A DNA stretch of 64,000 nucleotides from Alphaproteobacteria bacterium (GTDB lineage: Bacteria; Pseudomonadota; Alphaproteobacteria; Rhodobacterales; Rhodobacteraceae): contig JAUIBL010000003.1 in assembly GCA_030428355.1 (NCBI GenBank), positions 1 through 64,000 on the forward strand, in the 5' to 3' direction. Both the position numbers and the translations under genes were made by a program. Under the pieces are notes generated by a model, which was given only the letters and a program-made list of their open reading frames with translations, was not told where the DNA came from and did no database searches. Shown piece by piece: positions 26,877-35,688 of this stretch. How positions within the stretch are numbered: position 1 is the first letter of the stretch; every line of letters starts with the position of its first letter.

Positions 26877-28574
26877 ATGATTTCACGTCGCGATTTCCTT
26901 CAGGTGTCGATGGCTGCATCTGCACTTGTCGGTGCATCCGGTTTCGGAAACTGGTCTCGACTGGCGGCGCAACAGGCGCTGACGCAGGATCAACTCTTGC
27001 AGTTCGACACATTCGGCAATGTCTCTCTGATCCACGTCACCGACATTCACGCCCAGCTCAAGCCGATCTACTTCCGCGAGCCGTCGGTGAATATCGGGGT
27101 TGGTGACAACCGGGGTGCTGTTCCTCATGTCACCGGGGCTGATTTTCGCCGGCTTTACGGCATCGAAGATGGCAGCCCTTCCCATTACGCGCTCAGCTCT
27201 GGCGATTTCTCCTCCCTGGCCAAGGCTTATGGGCGCGTCGGCGGCTTGGATCGCGTGGCCACGGTGGTCAACGCGATCCGGGCCGATCGTCCGGATGCGC
27301 TGCTGCTGGATGGTGGTGACACGTGGCATGGCTCGTACACCTGCTACCACACCGAAGGGCAGGACATGGTCAATGTGATGAACCAGTTGCGCCCCGACGC
27401 GATGACCTTCCATTGGGAATTCACACTGGGCTCGGCCCGCGTTCAGGAACTTGTGGAGGGTCTGCCATTTGCCGCTCTGGGACAGAACATCTTTGACGCG
27501 GAATGGGACGAACCGGCCGAGCTGTTCCCGCCCTACCAGTTCTTCGAACGCGGTGGTGTCAAGATCGCGGTCATCGGTCAGGCCTTCCCCTACATGCCGA
27601 TTGCAAACCCCGGCTGGATGTTCCCTGAATATTCGTTCGGCATCCGTGACGAGAACATGCAGGCCATGGTCGACGAAGTTCGCGCCCAGGGTGCCGAATG
27701 CGTCGTCTGCCTCAGCCATAACGGCTTTGACGTGGACAAGAGCATGGCCAGCAAGGTCACCGGGATCGACGTGATCCTGTCGGGCCACACACATGACGCG
27801 CTGCCCGAACCGGTGCTTGTGGGTGAGACCATCATTGTGGCGTCCGGCTCCAACGGCAAATTCGTCAGCCGCGTCGACCTCGACATCCAGAATGGCCGGA
27901 TGATGGGCTTCCGTCACAAACTGATCCCGATCTTCTCGGATGTTATCGAGCCGGACAAGGACATGGCCGCTCTGATCGACGAACAGCGTGCGCCATTCAC
28001 GGCACAGCTCGAAGAGGTGATCGGCCAGACCGACAGCCTGCTGTATCGTCGTGGCAACTTCAATGGCACATGGGACGACCTGATCTGCGACGCTCTGCTG
28101 AGCGAGCGCGAGGCCGACATTGCCATGTCTCCCGGGGTGCGTTGGGGGCCAAGCCTGATCCCCGGCGACAACATCACCCGCGAGGACATCTGGAACGTCA
28201 CGTCCATGACCTATGGCAAGGCTTACCGGTCTGAAATGACCGGCGAGTTCATCAAGATCATCCTCGAAGACGTGGCCGACAACATCTTCAACCCTGATCC
28301 CTACTACCAGCAGGGCGGCGACATGGTGCGCATCGGGGGCATGGGCTACCGTATCGACGTGCAGAAGCCGCAGGGCGAACGCATCACCGACATGACTCTG
28401 CTCAAGACCGGTGAAGCCATTGATCCCGCGAAGAATTATGTCGTCGCGGGCTGGGCGTCGGTCAACGAAGGCACGGAAGGTCCGCAAATCTGGGACGTGG
28501 TCGAAGCGCATATCAAGAAGCTTGGCACCGTCACCGTTCAACCCAACAACAGCGTCACCGTCGTGGGCGCGTAA
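26877..28574 (+). CDS. soxB: Thiosulfohydrolase SoxB
   Basis: A 565-residue periplasmic dimanganese enzyme of the 5'-nucleotidase family that hydrolyses the sulfonate from SoxY-bound thiosulfonate. Tat signal ISRRDFLQV at the N-terminus. Metal-site motifs: TDIHAQL (D56, H58), LDGGDTWHGS (145-153), SHNGFDVD and SGHTHD. AAGAAGG precedes the ATG at 26877. It is a hallmark gene of the Sox pathway, preceded here by a terminator and palindrome. Confidence 0.97.
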   Translation: MISRRDFLQVSMAASALVGASGFGNWSRLAAQQALTQDQLLQFDTFGNVSLIHVTDIHAQLKPIYFREPSVNIGVGDNRGAVPHVTGADFRRLYGIEDGSPSHYALSSGDFSSLAKAYGRVGGLDRVATVVNAIRADRPDALLLDGGDTWHGSYTCYHTEGQDMVNVMNQLRPDAMTFHWEFTLGSARVQELVEGLPFAALGQNIFDAEWDEPAELFPPYQFFERGGVKIAVIGQAFPYMPIANPGWMFPEYSFGIRDENMQAMVDEVRAQGAECVVCLSHNGFDVDKSMASKVTGIDVILSGHTHDALPEPVLVGETIIVASGSNGKFVSRVDLDIQNGRMMGFRHKLIPIFSDVIEPDKDMAALIDEQRAPFTAQLEEVIGQTDSLLYRRGNFNGTWDDLICDALLSEREADIAMSPGVRWGPSLIPGDNITREDIWNVTSMTYGKAYRSEMTGEFIKIILEDVADNIFNPDPYYQQGGDMVRIGGMGYRIDVQKPQGERITDMTLLKTGEAIDPAKNYVVAGWASVNEGTEGPQIWDVVEAHIKKLGTVTVQPNNSVTVVGA

Positions 28575-28594
28575 CTTCAACCGGAGTGTGAGAG

Positions 28595-29869
28595 ATGTCT
28601 GACATGCACAATCCCTCCCGTCGCGCGTTTCTGCGGGGCACTGCTGCGGCTGCAGCGGGGCTGACCGCTGCGGGCGCTGCGCGGGCAAATGGCCCTGATC
28701 CGCTGATCACGGAAGTTCAGGAATGGGCGACGGCCTTTGGTGATGGCGTCGATGCCACGCCGTATGGTCTGCCGATCCAGTACGAAAGCGATGTGGTCCG
28801 CCGCAATGTGGAATGGCTGACCGCCGACACCACCAGTTCGATCAACTTCACCCCAATCCACGCGCTGGATGGCACGATCACGCCGCAGGGCTGTGCGTTT
28901 GAACGCCACCATTCGGGCGCGATCGAACTGCGCAAGGAAGACTATCGACTGATGATCAACGGTCTGGTCGATACACCTCTGGTGTTCTCCTATGCCGATC
29001 TGGAACGCTTCCCGCGCGAGAACCACGTCTATTTCTGCGAATGTGCCGCGAACACCGGCATGGAATGGGCGGGCGCGCAGCTTAACGGCGCGCAGTTCAC
29101 CCACGGTATGATCCACAACATGGAATATACCGGCGTGTCCCTGCGCACGCTGCTGAACGAAGCGGGCCTTGGCGCTGCCGGTGATCTGGCCGACAAATGG
29201 GTCTATGTCGAAGGCGCGGATGCGTCCTCGAACGGGCGCTCGATCCCGATGGACAAGGCGCTCGACGACGTGCTGGTCGCGTTCAAGGCCAACGGCGAAG
29301 CGCTGCGCAAGGAACATGGCTATCCGGTGCGTCTTGTCGTTCCCGGCTGGGAAGGCAACATGTGGGTCAAGTGGCTTCGCCGCATCGAAGTCATGTCCAA
29401 CGCGGTCGAAAGCCGCGAGGAAACGTCGAAATACACCGACACGCTGGCCGATGGCACCAGCCGCAAGTGGACTTGGGTGATGGATGCGAAATCCGTGATC
29501 ACGTCGCCCAGCCCGCAAGCGCCGATCACCCATGGCGCAGGCCCGCTGGTCATCACCGGTCTGGCATGGTCCGGCCACGGCGCGATCACACGCGTGGACG
29601 TGTCCAAGGATGGCGGCAAAACATGGGAGACCGCGCGTCTTGCCAAGCCGGGCGAGAAGATGGCGCTGACCCGCTTCTACCTCGACACCGAATGGAGCGG
29701 CGAGGACATGCTGCTGCAATCCCGCGCCATCGACGAGACCGGGTACGTTCAGCCGACCAAAGCGCAACTGCGCGATGTGCGCGGCGAAAACTCGATCTAC
29801 CACAACAACTGTATCCAGACCTGGCATGTGATGCCCAACGGGGAGGCCGAAAATGTCGAAGTCTCTTAA
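28595..29869 (+). CDS. soxC: Sulfane dehydrogenase molybdenum subunit SoxC
   Basis: A 424-residue molybdopterin enzyme of the sulfite oxidase family that, with SoxD, oxidises the sulfane sulfur on SoxY to the sulfone level, removing six electrons. Tat signal PSRRAFLRG then an Ala-rich stretch. The Mo-ligating Cys is probably C150 in FCECAANTG. The C-terminal Mo-co dimerisation domain follows (GLAWSGHGAITRVDVS). Its presence means full oxidation to sulfate without sulfur globules. The 3' end overlaps soxD by 17 bases. Confidence 0.96.
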   Translation: MSDMHNPSRRAFLRGTAAAAAGLTAAGAARANGPDPLITEVQEWATAFGDGVDATPYGLPIQYESDVVRRNVEWLTADTTSSINFTPIHALDGTITPQGCAFERHHSGAIELRKEDYRLMINGLVDTPLVFSYADLERFPRENHVYFCECAANTGMEWAGAQLNGAQFTHGMIHNMEYTGVSLRTLLNEAGLGAAGDLADKWVYVEGADASSNGRSIPMDKALDDVLVAFKANGEALRKEHGYPVRLVVPGWEGNMWVKWLRRIEVMSNAVESREETSKYTDTLADGTSRKWTWVMDAKSVITSPSPQAPITHGAGPLVITGLAWSGHGAITRVDVSKDGGKTWETARLAKPGEKMALTRFYLDTEWSGEDMLLQSRAIDETGYVQPTKAQLRDVRGENSIYHNNCIQTWHVMPNGEAENVEVS

Positions 29870-31049
29870 TCTTTTCGGCGGAACCGCACTTGGCACGCTG
29901 GCCGTCCTGACGATGGCCGTCAATTTTGCCGACCGCAATATCGCGGATTTCCCCGAGAATCCGCCGGTGATGACCGCGATTGCCCCGCCGGTGGTGTCCA
30001 GCGGGCTGGTCGGTGCCGCCAATGCGTCGACAGGCGCAGGTGAAGGCAAATTCGGTCTGGGCCGCCCGGCCCTTGCCGAAGAAATCGCCGCTTGGGATGT
30101 GGATGTCAGCCCGGATGGCACCGGTCTTCCGGTCGGATCAGGCTCTGTCGAAGACGGGGAAATGGTCTTTTCCGAAAATTGCGCGGTCTGCCATGGCGAA
30201 TTCGCCGAAGGTGTCGACAACTGGCCGGAACTGGCCGGTGGCGAAGGCACACTGGCGGATGACGACCCGGTCAAGACCGTGGGCAGCTATTGGCCCTACC
30301 TCTCGACCGCGTGGGATTACGTCCACCGCTCGATGCCCTATGGCAGTGCGCAGACGCTGAGCGATGACGACGTTTACGCCATCGTCGCCTATATCCTCTA
30401 TTCGAACTTCCTTGTGGACGATGATTTCGTTCTGTCGAACGAAAACTTCCTCGAGGTCGAAATGCCGAACGCAAACGGCTTCATCATCGACGACCGTGCC
30501 GAAACGGAATATCCGATCTGGCGCACCGAGCCGTGCATGGAAAACTGCAAGGACAGTGTCGAGATCACCATGCGGGCAACCGTGCTGGATGTGACGCCCG
30601 AGGAAGAGGCTGCGGCAACTCCGGCGGCAGAACCTGCCGTCGTGCAAACCGCTGCGGTGTCCGAACCGGTTGCGGAAGCGGCCGCAGCAGTCACCGAAAC
30701 CGCCGCCGCGGTCGAGGCCCCGGCTGCCGATGCCGCCGATCCCGCGCTGATTGCAGCGGGTGAAAAGGTGTTCGGCAAGTGCAAGGCCTGCCATCAGGTT
30801 GGCGATGGCGCAAAGAACCGGACCGGCCCGCAACTTAACGGTATTGTCGGCGCAGAGATCGCATCCGTTGAGGGGTTCAAGTATTCGGGTGTTCTGTCCG
30901 ACATGGGCGGCATCTGGACGGCCGAAACCCTGGCTGCCTTCTTGGCCGACCCGCGCGGCTTTGCAAAGGGCACCAAGATGAGCTTTGCCGGCCTGAAGAG
31001 CGAAGACGATATTGCGGCTGTGACAGCCTATCTCGCTTCGTTCCAATAA
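29853..31049 (+). CDS. soxD: Sulfane dehydrogenase diheme cytochrome SoxD
   Basis: A 398-residue diheme c-type cytochrome, electron acceptor of SoxC. N-terminal hydrophobic segment (about 7-25), first heme CAVCH (C110, C113, H114), an Ala/Glu/Pro/Val-rich linker (about 248-292), and a C-terminal cytochrome c2-like domain with CKACH (C310, C313, H314) and Met ligand near M376 (GTKMSFAG). The start lies inside the soxC 3' end, so the pair is translationally coupled. A strong terminator follows. Confidence 0.95.
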   Translation: MSKSLNLFGGTALGTLAVLTMAVNFADRNIADFPENPPVMTAIAPPVVSSGLVGAANASTGAGEGKFGLGRPALAEEIAAWDVDVSPDGTGLPVGSGSVEDGEMVFSENCAVCHGEFAEGVDNWPELAGGEGTLADDDPVKTVGSYWPYLSTAWDYVHRSMPYGSAQTLSDDDVYAIVAYILYSNFLVDDDFVLSNENFLEVEMPNANGFIIDDRAETEYPIWRTEPCMENCKDSVEITMRATVLDVTPEEEAAATPAAEPAVVQTAAVSEPVAEAAAAVTETAAAVEAPAADAADPALIAAGEKVFGKCKACHQVGDGAKNRTGPQLNGIVGAEIASVEGFKYSGVLSDMGGIWTAETLAAFLADPRGFAKGTKMSFAGLKSEDDIAAVTAYLASFQ

Positions 31050-31055
31050 ATCGCA

Positions 31056-31093
31056 AAAGCGCGGCAGGAAACCCCTGCCGCGCTTTCGGTTTT
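31056..31093 (+). terminator. Terminator after soxD
   Basis: A 13-bp perfect stem (31056-31068 with 31074-31086) is followed by CGGTTTT. It separates soxBCD from soxEF. Confidence 0.85.
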
Positions 31094-31142
31094 AAGATAC
31101 ACTTCAGACACAGCTTAGGTTCACGCTCTCAAACGAGGATTC

Positions 31143-32102
31143 ATGGCACACATATCGGGAATGTTCTTGTCTGTCGTCGGAGGTGCCGCGCTTGTGCTTG
31201 GTACGGCATATGGCTGGACGGCGCGGGAGTACCGGTCTGCCGAACTCGATGTGCTGACAGAGCGACTGGTGCAGCTTGAAAGCAGCAATGCCGAATGGTC
31301 AAAACGGGCAGAGGCCACTGCCGAACTTGAAGCGAAGCTGACCGCGCTTGAGACCGAATTGGCGACAGCGGTGCAGGCGCTGGAAGAGGCACGACGCGCG
31401 CCCGTCGCTGCTGTTGCCGAACCCGAAGCCCAGCCTGAAACCATTGTCGCGGATGCAGGTGATCCGAGTTTCGGCGATCCCGCGCGCGGGGAAACGGTGT
31501 TCGGTCAATGCCGCTCTTGCCACCAGATCGGGCAGGGTGCCGAAGACCGTATCGGTCCGCATCTCAATGGCATCTTCGGTCGTCGTGCCGGGGCGCATGA
31601 TGGCTTCCGATATTCCGATGACATGGCGATGATGGGGGCAGATGGCCTGACCTGGGAGATCGAGACCCTGGACGCCTATCTCGAGAACCCCAAGGCGCTG
31701 GTGTCTCGGACACGGATGAATTTCGCCGGTCTGAAAGACCAGCAGGATCGGGAAGACATCCTTGCCTATCTGCGTCAGTTCTCGGCAAGCCCGCAGAACA
31801 TCCCCGAAGCCGCCCCGACCGCGCAGGCGCGCGAGGTCGAGCTTGCGCCCGAGGTTCTCGCGCTTGTGGGGGATACGGATTACGGCGAATACCTCGCCAG
31901 CGAATGCAAGACCTGCCACCAGCAGGACGGGTCGGACCAGGGCATTCCGTCGATCACGCAATGGCCGACAGAGGATTTTGTTGTCGCCATGCATGCCTAC
32001 AAAAGACAGATCAGACCGCACCCGGTGATGCAGATGATGGCATCCCGGTTGTCGGACGAAGAGATCGCCGCGCTGGCGGCGTATTTTGCCCAGCTTCAGT
32101 AA
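31143..32102 (+). CDS. soxE: Diheme c-type cytochrome SoxE-like with coiled-coil N-terminus
   Basis: A 319-residue membrane-anchored cytochrome: N-terminal hydrophobic segment (about 7-25), a charged Glu/Ala/Leu coiled coil (about 30-85), a cytochrome c2-like domain with CRSCH (C123, C126, H127), and a second c-type domain with CKTCH (C255, C258, H259) resembling cytochrome subunits of flavocytochrome c. The first domain resembles the SoxD C-terminus, including MNFAGLK versus MSFAGLK. Position before soxF supports SoxE. It lies between two terminators, with soxF. Confidence 0.85.
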   Translation: MAHISGMFLSVVGGAALVLGTAYGWTAREYRSAELDVLTERLVQLESSNAEWSKRAEATAELEAKLTALETELATAVQALEEARRAPVAAVAEPEAQPETIVADAGDPSFGDPARGETVFGQCRSCHQIGQGAEDRIGPHLNGIFGRRAGAHDGFRYSDDMAMMGADGLTWEIETLDAYLENPKALVSRTRMNFAGLKDQQDREDILAYLRQFSASPQNIPEAAPTAQAREVELAPEVLALVGDTDYGEYLASECKTCHQQDGSDQGIPSITQWPTEDFVVAMHAYKRQIRPHPVMQMMASRLSDEEIAALAAYFAQLQ

Positions 32103-32154
32103 GGCACGGGAGATGCCTGAAGGGCCGGGTCGTTTCGTTAACGGGAGGATGGAA

Positions 32155-33423
32155 ATGAAACTGAACAGACGTGTCTTTGTGGGCACCGGGATCGCGGCGG
32201 CGTCAGCCTTGAGCGCGCCCATGGTGCAGGCGGCCTCGCACGGCAAACCCAAGGTGGTGGTGGTCGGCGGCGGTGCCGGGGGCGCAACTGCCGCCCGTTA
32301 CATTGCCAAGGACAGCGCCGGCGAGATCGACGTCACGCTGATCGAGCCCACACGCAGCTACTACACCTGCTTCTTCTCGAACCTCTATCTGGGCGGGTTC
32401 TGGGAGCTTGAGAATCTGTCTCATTCCTACGGCAAACTGGCGTCGGACTATGGCATCAACGTGGTGCATGACTGGGCCACGGGCGTGGACCGCGATGCCA
32501 AGACCGTATCTTTGGCGGGTGGCGGAACGGTGCCTTATGACCGCCTGATCCTGAGCCCCGGTATCGACTTTGTCGAAGGCTCCGTGCCCGGCTGGGATCT
32601 CTCTGCACAGAACGCGATGCCACATGCCTACAAGGCCGGCAGCCAGACCGAGTTGCTCAAGGCGCAAATCATGGCGATGCCTGAAGGCGGCACCTATGTG
32701 ATGGTTGCTCCCCCCAATCCGTACCGTTGCCCGCCCGGACCGTACGAGCGCATCTCGATGGTCGCGCATCAGCTCAAGATGAACAATCCAACGGCCAAGA
32801 TCATCATCGCCGATCCGAAAGAGAAGTTCTCCAAGCAGGCGCTGTTCGAAGAGGGCTGGCAGAAGCATTACTCTGGCATGGTCGAACGCATCGGCCCCGA
32901 TTTCGGCGGTGGCAACGTGACGGTCGACCCGGCAGCGATGACCGTCAATATTGACGGTGAAGTGGTCAAGGCGGACGTGGTCAACGTGATCCCCGCGCAG
33001 AAGGCCGGTCTGATCTGTGACGCTGCAGGGCTGACGGACGGAAACTGGGCCCCTGTCGATGGTGCCAGCATGGTGTCGCGTCTTGACGAAAACATCCACA
33101 TTCTAGGCGATGCGACCAATCAGGGCGACATGCCGAAATCCGGCTATTCGGCCAACAGCCAGGCAAAGGTTGCAGCGATGGCGGTGCGCGGTGCCTTGAC
33201 GGGCAGTCGTGTCTTCCCGGCGAAATACTCCAACACCTGCTGGTCGCTGATCGCGACCGATGACGGGGTCAAGGTCGGCGCAGCCTATGAGCCGAACGAG
33301 GAAAAGATCGCCAGCGTGTCGAGCTTTGTCAGCCAGACCGGCGAGGATGCCGCGATGCGCAAGGCGACCTATGAGGAAAGCATCGGCTGGTACGAGGGGA
33401 TCACGGCCGACATGTTCGGGTGA
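32155..33423 (+). CDS. soxF: FAD-dependent sulfide dehydrogenase-like flavoprotein SoxF
   Basis: A 422-residue periplasmic flavoprotein like the flavin subunit of flavocytochrome c sulfide dehydrogenase. Tat signal LNRRVFVGTG, FAD loop VVGGGAGG (37-43), redox cysteine C72 (YYTCFFSN), a central Cys in NPYRCPPGP and a C-terminal NTCWSL. SoxF in Paracoccus has sulfide dehydrogenase activity and stimulates the Sox system. GGGAGG precedes the ATG at 32155. It is the last sox gene; soxG and soxH of Paracoccus do not follow. Confidence 0.93.
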   Translation: MKLNRRVFVGTGIAAASALSAPMVQAASHGKPKVVVVGGGAGGATAARYIAKDSAGEIDVTLIEPTRSYYTCFFSNLYLGGFWELENLSHSYGKLASDYGINVVHDWATGVDRDAKTVSLAGGGTVPYDRLILSPGIDFVEGSVPGWDLSAQNAMPHAYKAGSQTELLKAQIMAMPEGGTYVMVAPPNPYRCPPGPYERISMVAHQLKMNNPTAKIIIADPKEKFSKQALFEEGWQKHYSGMVERIGPDFGGGNVTVDPAAMTVNIDGEVVKADVVNVIPAQKAGLICDAAGLTDGNWAPVDGASMVSRLDENIHILGDATNQGDMPKSGYSANSQAKVAAMAVRGALTGSRVFPAKYSNTCWSLIATDDGVKVGAAYEPNEEKIASVSSFVSQTGEDAAMRKATYEESIGWYEGITADMFG

Positions 33424-33445
33424 TCGGCGGACCACGACAGATTGG

Positions 33446-33473
33446 AAAGGCCGGGACCATGTCCCGGCCTTTT
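33446..33473 (+). terminator. Terminator after soxF
   Basis: Twelve-base perfect arms (33446-33457 with 33461-33472) with loop CAT, AAA/TTT flanks and a closing TTTT. It ends the sox cluster. Confidence 0.9.
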
Positions 33474-33494
33474 CGCTTGCGGCCTTCGTCGATT

Positions 33495-33543
33495 GGAGGG
33501 CCAGCCCTCCAAACCTCCCGGAGTTTATCGGGCAAGATGAAGA
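33495..33543. repeat. Roseobacter-type intergenic element
   Basis: An inverted repeat GGAGGG (33495-33500) / CCCTCC (33505-33510) is followed by AAACCTCCCGGAGTTTATCG and GGCAAGATGAAGA. This closely resembles a short element I recall scattered between genes in roseobacter genomes (GGG..CCAGCCC.., then CCGGAGTATTTTTGGCCAGATGAAGA). Copy number must be checked against a genome. Confidence 0.45.
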
Positions 33544-34749
33544 TCATACAGGTTGCAAGCCCTTCATCACACCGATGAGTTCGGGGATCTTGGCTTTGAA
33601 CTTGAAAAAACCTGCTGTGGCATGGGGCCATGCGCGGCGGTCGAAATCGCGCAAGGGTCGGATCACCGGCAGAGCGCGGATGCCGTGCACGACCGTTGCG
33701 GCAGGGCCGGTCGGGGCGTAGGGCGTGACGATCTGTTCGGCACCGGTCGCGCGGGCCCAGTCGTCGATCTCTTGTGCGGTGGTCAGGCCGGTGGTCAGTG
33801 GTCCGAGAGAGGATGACCAGCGCGTTGTGCAATCGGTCATGAGCGCCGTCTTGAACGCTTTGACATGGGTGCCGATCTGCAGCGGGCTGATCCGGCCTGT
33901 CGCGTCAAGCGTTGCGGTGGCCAGCGGTTTCAGACCTTGGTCGAACAGCCAGCCAGGGCTGAGGTCGTCTTCGTGAAGCAGCAAAACCGATGGCTTGGTC
34001 AGGTCGATCCTGTCGCCCCGAGGTGCGTCCATGCGCGGCGGATGGGGTGGGCCATCAAGCGGTTCGGGGTTCGAAGCCAGTTGGTACAGCGGCGAAAACC
34101 GGCCTTCGGTGTATTTCGAAATGTTCGAGGCGCGGGCCACGTAGTTCTTGCCCTGGGTCTGCAGCCCTGCGACCCAGCGCCAACTCAGCGTGTTGGACGC
34201 CGGGTCTCCGTCAAGGAGGTGGCGCAGGAAGAAATCCGCGCCCAGTTCCCAGGGAAGGCGCAGGGTGAAGATCCAGATCGAGGCAAACCACATGCGGGCG
34301 TGATTGTGCAGGTAACCGGTGTCGACCAATTCGCGCGCCCAATGGTCGAAGCAGTCAATTCCGGTCTCGCCTCTGCATGCCGCCTCCCATTCGCTGCGCA
34401 GCCCGGATTGGGTCTGGACCTGATCCCAGGACCGCAGAAGGCCCTGTTGGTAGCCGCCCCAGACCGCAGGGCGCATCTCCAGCCAGCCTTTCCAATAGGT
34501 GCGCCAGAACACCTCCTGCACGAATTTTTCCGCGCTGCTCAGGGAATAGCTGCGCAGCACGGCTTCGAGCACGTCGGCCTCGGTCAGCACCCGGTGGCGG
34601 ATATAGGGCGAGAGCGTCGACACGTTGTCGTGATGGCCCGGCCCGCGATCGTAATTGCGCTGTGCGGTGTAATCACGCGCTGCCTTGGGAACAAAGGCCG
34701 ACAGTTTTTCCAGAGCGGCCGTGTGGGAGGGGGGAAAGAGCTGTGTCAT
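33544..34749 (-). CDS. Photolyase/cryptochrome-like FAD-binding protein, possibly permuted
   Basis: A 401-residue protein whose N-terminal part (about 30-235) is the helical FAD-binding domain of the photolyase/cryptochrome family: [54 protein letters not shown] and [17 protein letters not shown]. The normal antenna alpha/beta domain before it is missing. Instead about 250-401 looks alpha/beta ([28 protein letters not shown]) and ends FFKFKAKIP, like the end of an antenna domain. DNA repair or light sensing is inferred; activity unknown. It is divergent from clpP. Confidence 0.75.
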   Translation of the reverse strand: MTQLFPPSHTAALEKLSAFVPKAARDYTAQRNYDRGPGHHDNVSTLSPYIRHRVLTEADVLEAVLRSYSLSSAEKFVQEVFWRTYWKGWLEMRPAVWGGYQQGLLRSWDQVQTQSGLRSEWEAACRGETGIDCFDHWARELVDTGYLHNHARMWFASIWIFTLRLPWELGADFFLRHLLDGDPASNTLSWRWVAGLQTQGKNYVARASNISKYTEGRFSPLYQLASNPEPLDGPPHPPRMDAPRGDRIDLTKPSVLLLHEDDLSPGWLFDQGLKPLATATLDATGRISPLQIGTHVKAFKTALMTDCTTRWSSSLGPLTTGLTTAQEIDDWARATGAEQIVTPYAPTGPAATVVHGIRALPVIRPLRDFDRRAWPHATAGFFKFKAKIPELIGVMKGLQPV

Positions 34750-34896
34750 GCCGCGCGAGGTAAACCTGCAGGGTGTGGGGTCAAGACCGGTCGTCGAACC
34801 GCTGCCCCTTGCAGCCCCCAGAACCCGACACTAGTCTTTGAGACAACTCGCAACCAAGCCTTCCGTCCGGCGGGCTTCTTATCCAGGCAGGCACAG

Positions 34897-35526
34897 ATGA
34901 AAGATCCCTTTGATACCTACATGAACACGCTTGTTCCCATGGTGGTCGAACAGACCAGCCGTGGTGAACGCGCCTATGACATCTTTTCGCGTCTGCTCAA
35001 GGAACGGATCATCTTCCTGAGCGGTCCGGTGCATGATGGCATGTCGTCGCTGATCGTGGCACAGCTCTTGCATCTTGAGGCCGAGAACCCGTCCAAGGAA
35101 ATCAGCATGTACATCAACAGCCCCGGTGGCGTGGTGACAAGCGGTCTGTCGATCTACGACACGATGCAGTACATCAAGCCCAAGGTCAGCACGCTTGTGA
35201 TCGGGCAGGCGGCGTCGATGGGATCGCTGTTGCTGACGGCAGGTGAAGCGGGGATGCGCTTTTCGCTGCCCAACAGCCGCGTCATGGTGCACCAGCCCTC
35301 GGGCGGGTATCAGGGACAGGCGACGGACATCATGATCCACGCGCAGGAAACCCAGAAGCTGAAGAACCGGTTGAACGAAATCTACGTGAAACACACCGGC
35401 CAGACGCTCAAGAAGGTGGAAGCGGCGCTGGAGCGGGACAACTTCATGTCCCCTGAAGAAGCAAAGGAATGGGGCCTGATCGACGAGATCGTCGAAAGCC
35501 GCGTCAAGGTGGCTGACGACCAGTAG
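34897..35526 (+). CDS. clpP: ATP-dependent Clp protease proteolytic subunit ClpP
   Basis: A 209-residue serine protease subunit forming the tetradecameric chamber used by ClpX and ClpA. Catalytic triad S107 (GQAASMGS), H132 (VMVHQPSGG) and D181 (ERDNFMS). The ATG at 34897 has AGGCAGG upstream and gives the expected N-terminus; the long open frame upstream is not coding. clpX follows 162 bases later in the same direction. Confidence 0.97.
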   Translation: MKDPFDTYMNTLVPMVVEQTSRGERAYDIFSRLLKERIIFLSGPVHDGMSSLIVAQLLHLEAENPSKEISMYINSPGGVVTSGLSIYDTMQYIKPKVSTLVIGQAASMGSLLLTAGEAGMRFSLPNSRVMVHQPSGGYQGQATDIMIHAQETQKLKNRLNEIYVKHTGQTLKKVEAALERDNFMSPEEAKEWGLIDEIVESRVKVADDQ

Positions 35527-35688
35527 TCGTGCCAATAATCGTGATTGGGTCACGGCGTCCCGAATGTATTTTTGACGTTGTGGCCCAAGTATTGCTGGCC
35601 TAAGGTTCTGAGAAGAAAACATGACACACGCATAGGGATAGTGGTTTGCAAGCTCAAAATCACAGCGTGAGTCAGGAAAGGTAAAGAC

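Noticed and set aside
26883-30274. Long minus-strand frames opposite soxB and soxC/D
   Set aside because: SoxB, SoxC and SoxD are unmistakable on the plus strand; the reverse frames have no family similarity.
34808-34837. CTTGCA and TAGTCT boxes as a heat-shock promoter for clpP
   Set aside because: The -10 match is poor and the pair was found only by searching for it.
33865-34896. N-terminal extension of clpP reaching into the photolyase-like gene
   Set aside because: ClpP is complete from 34897 with a ribosome site; the extension is antisense to another gene.
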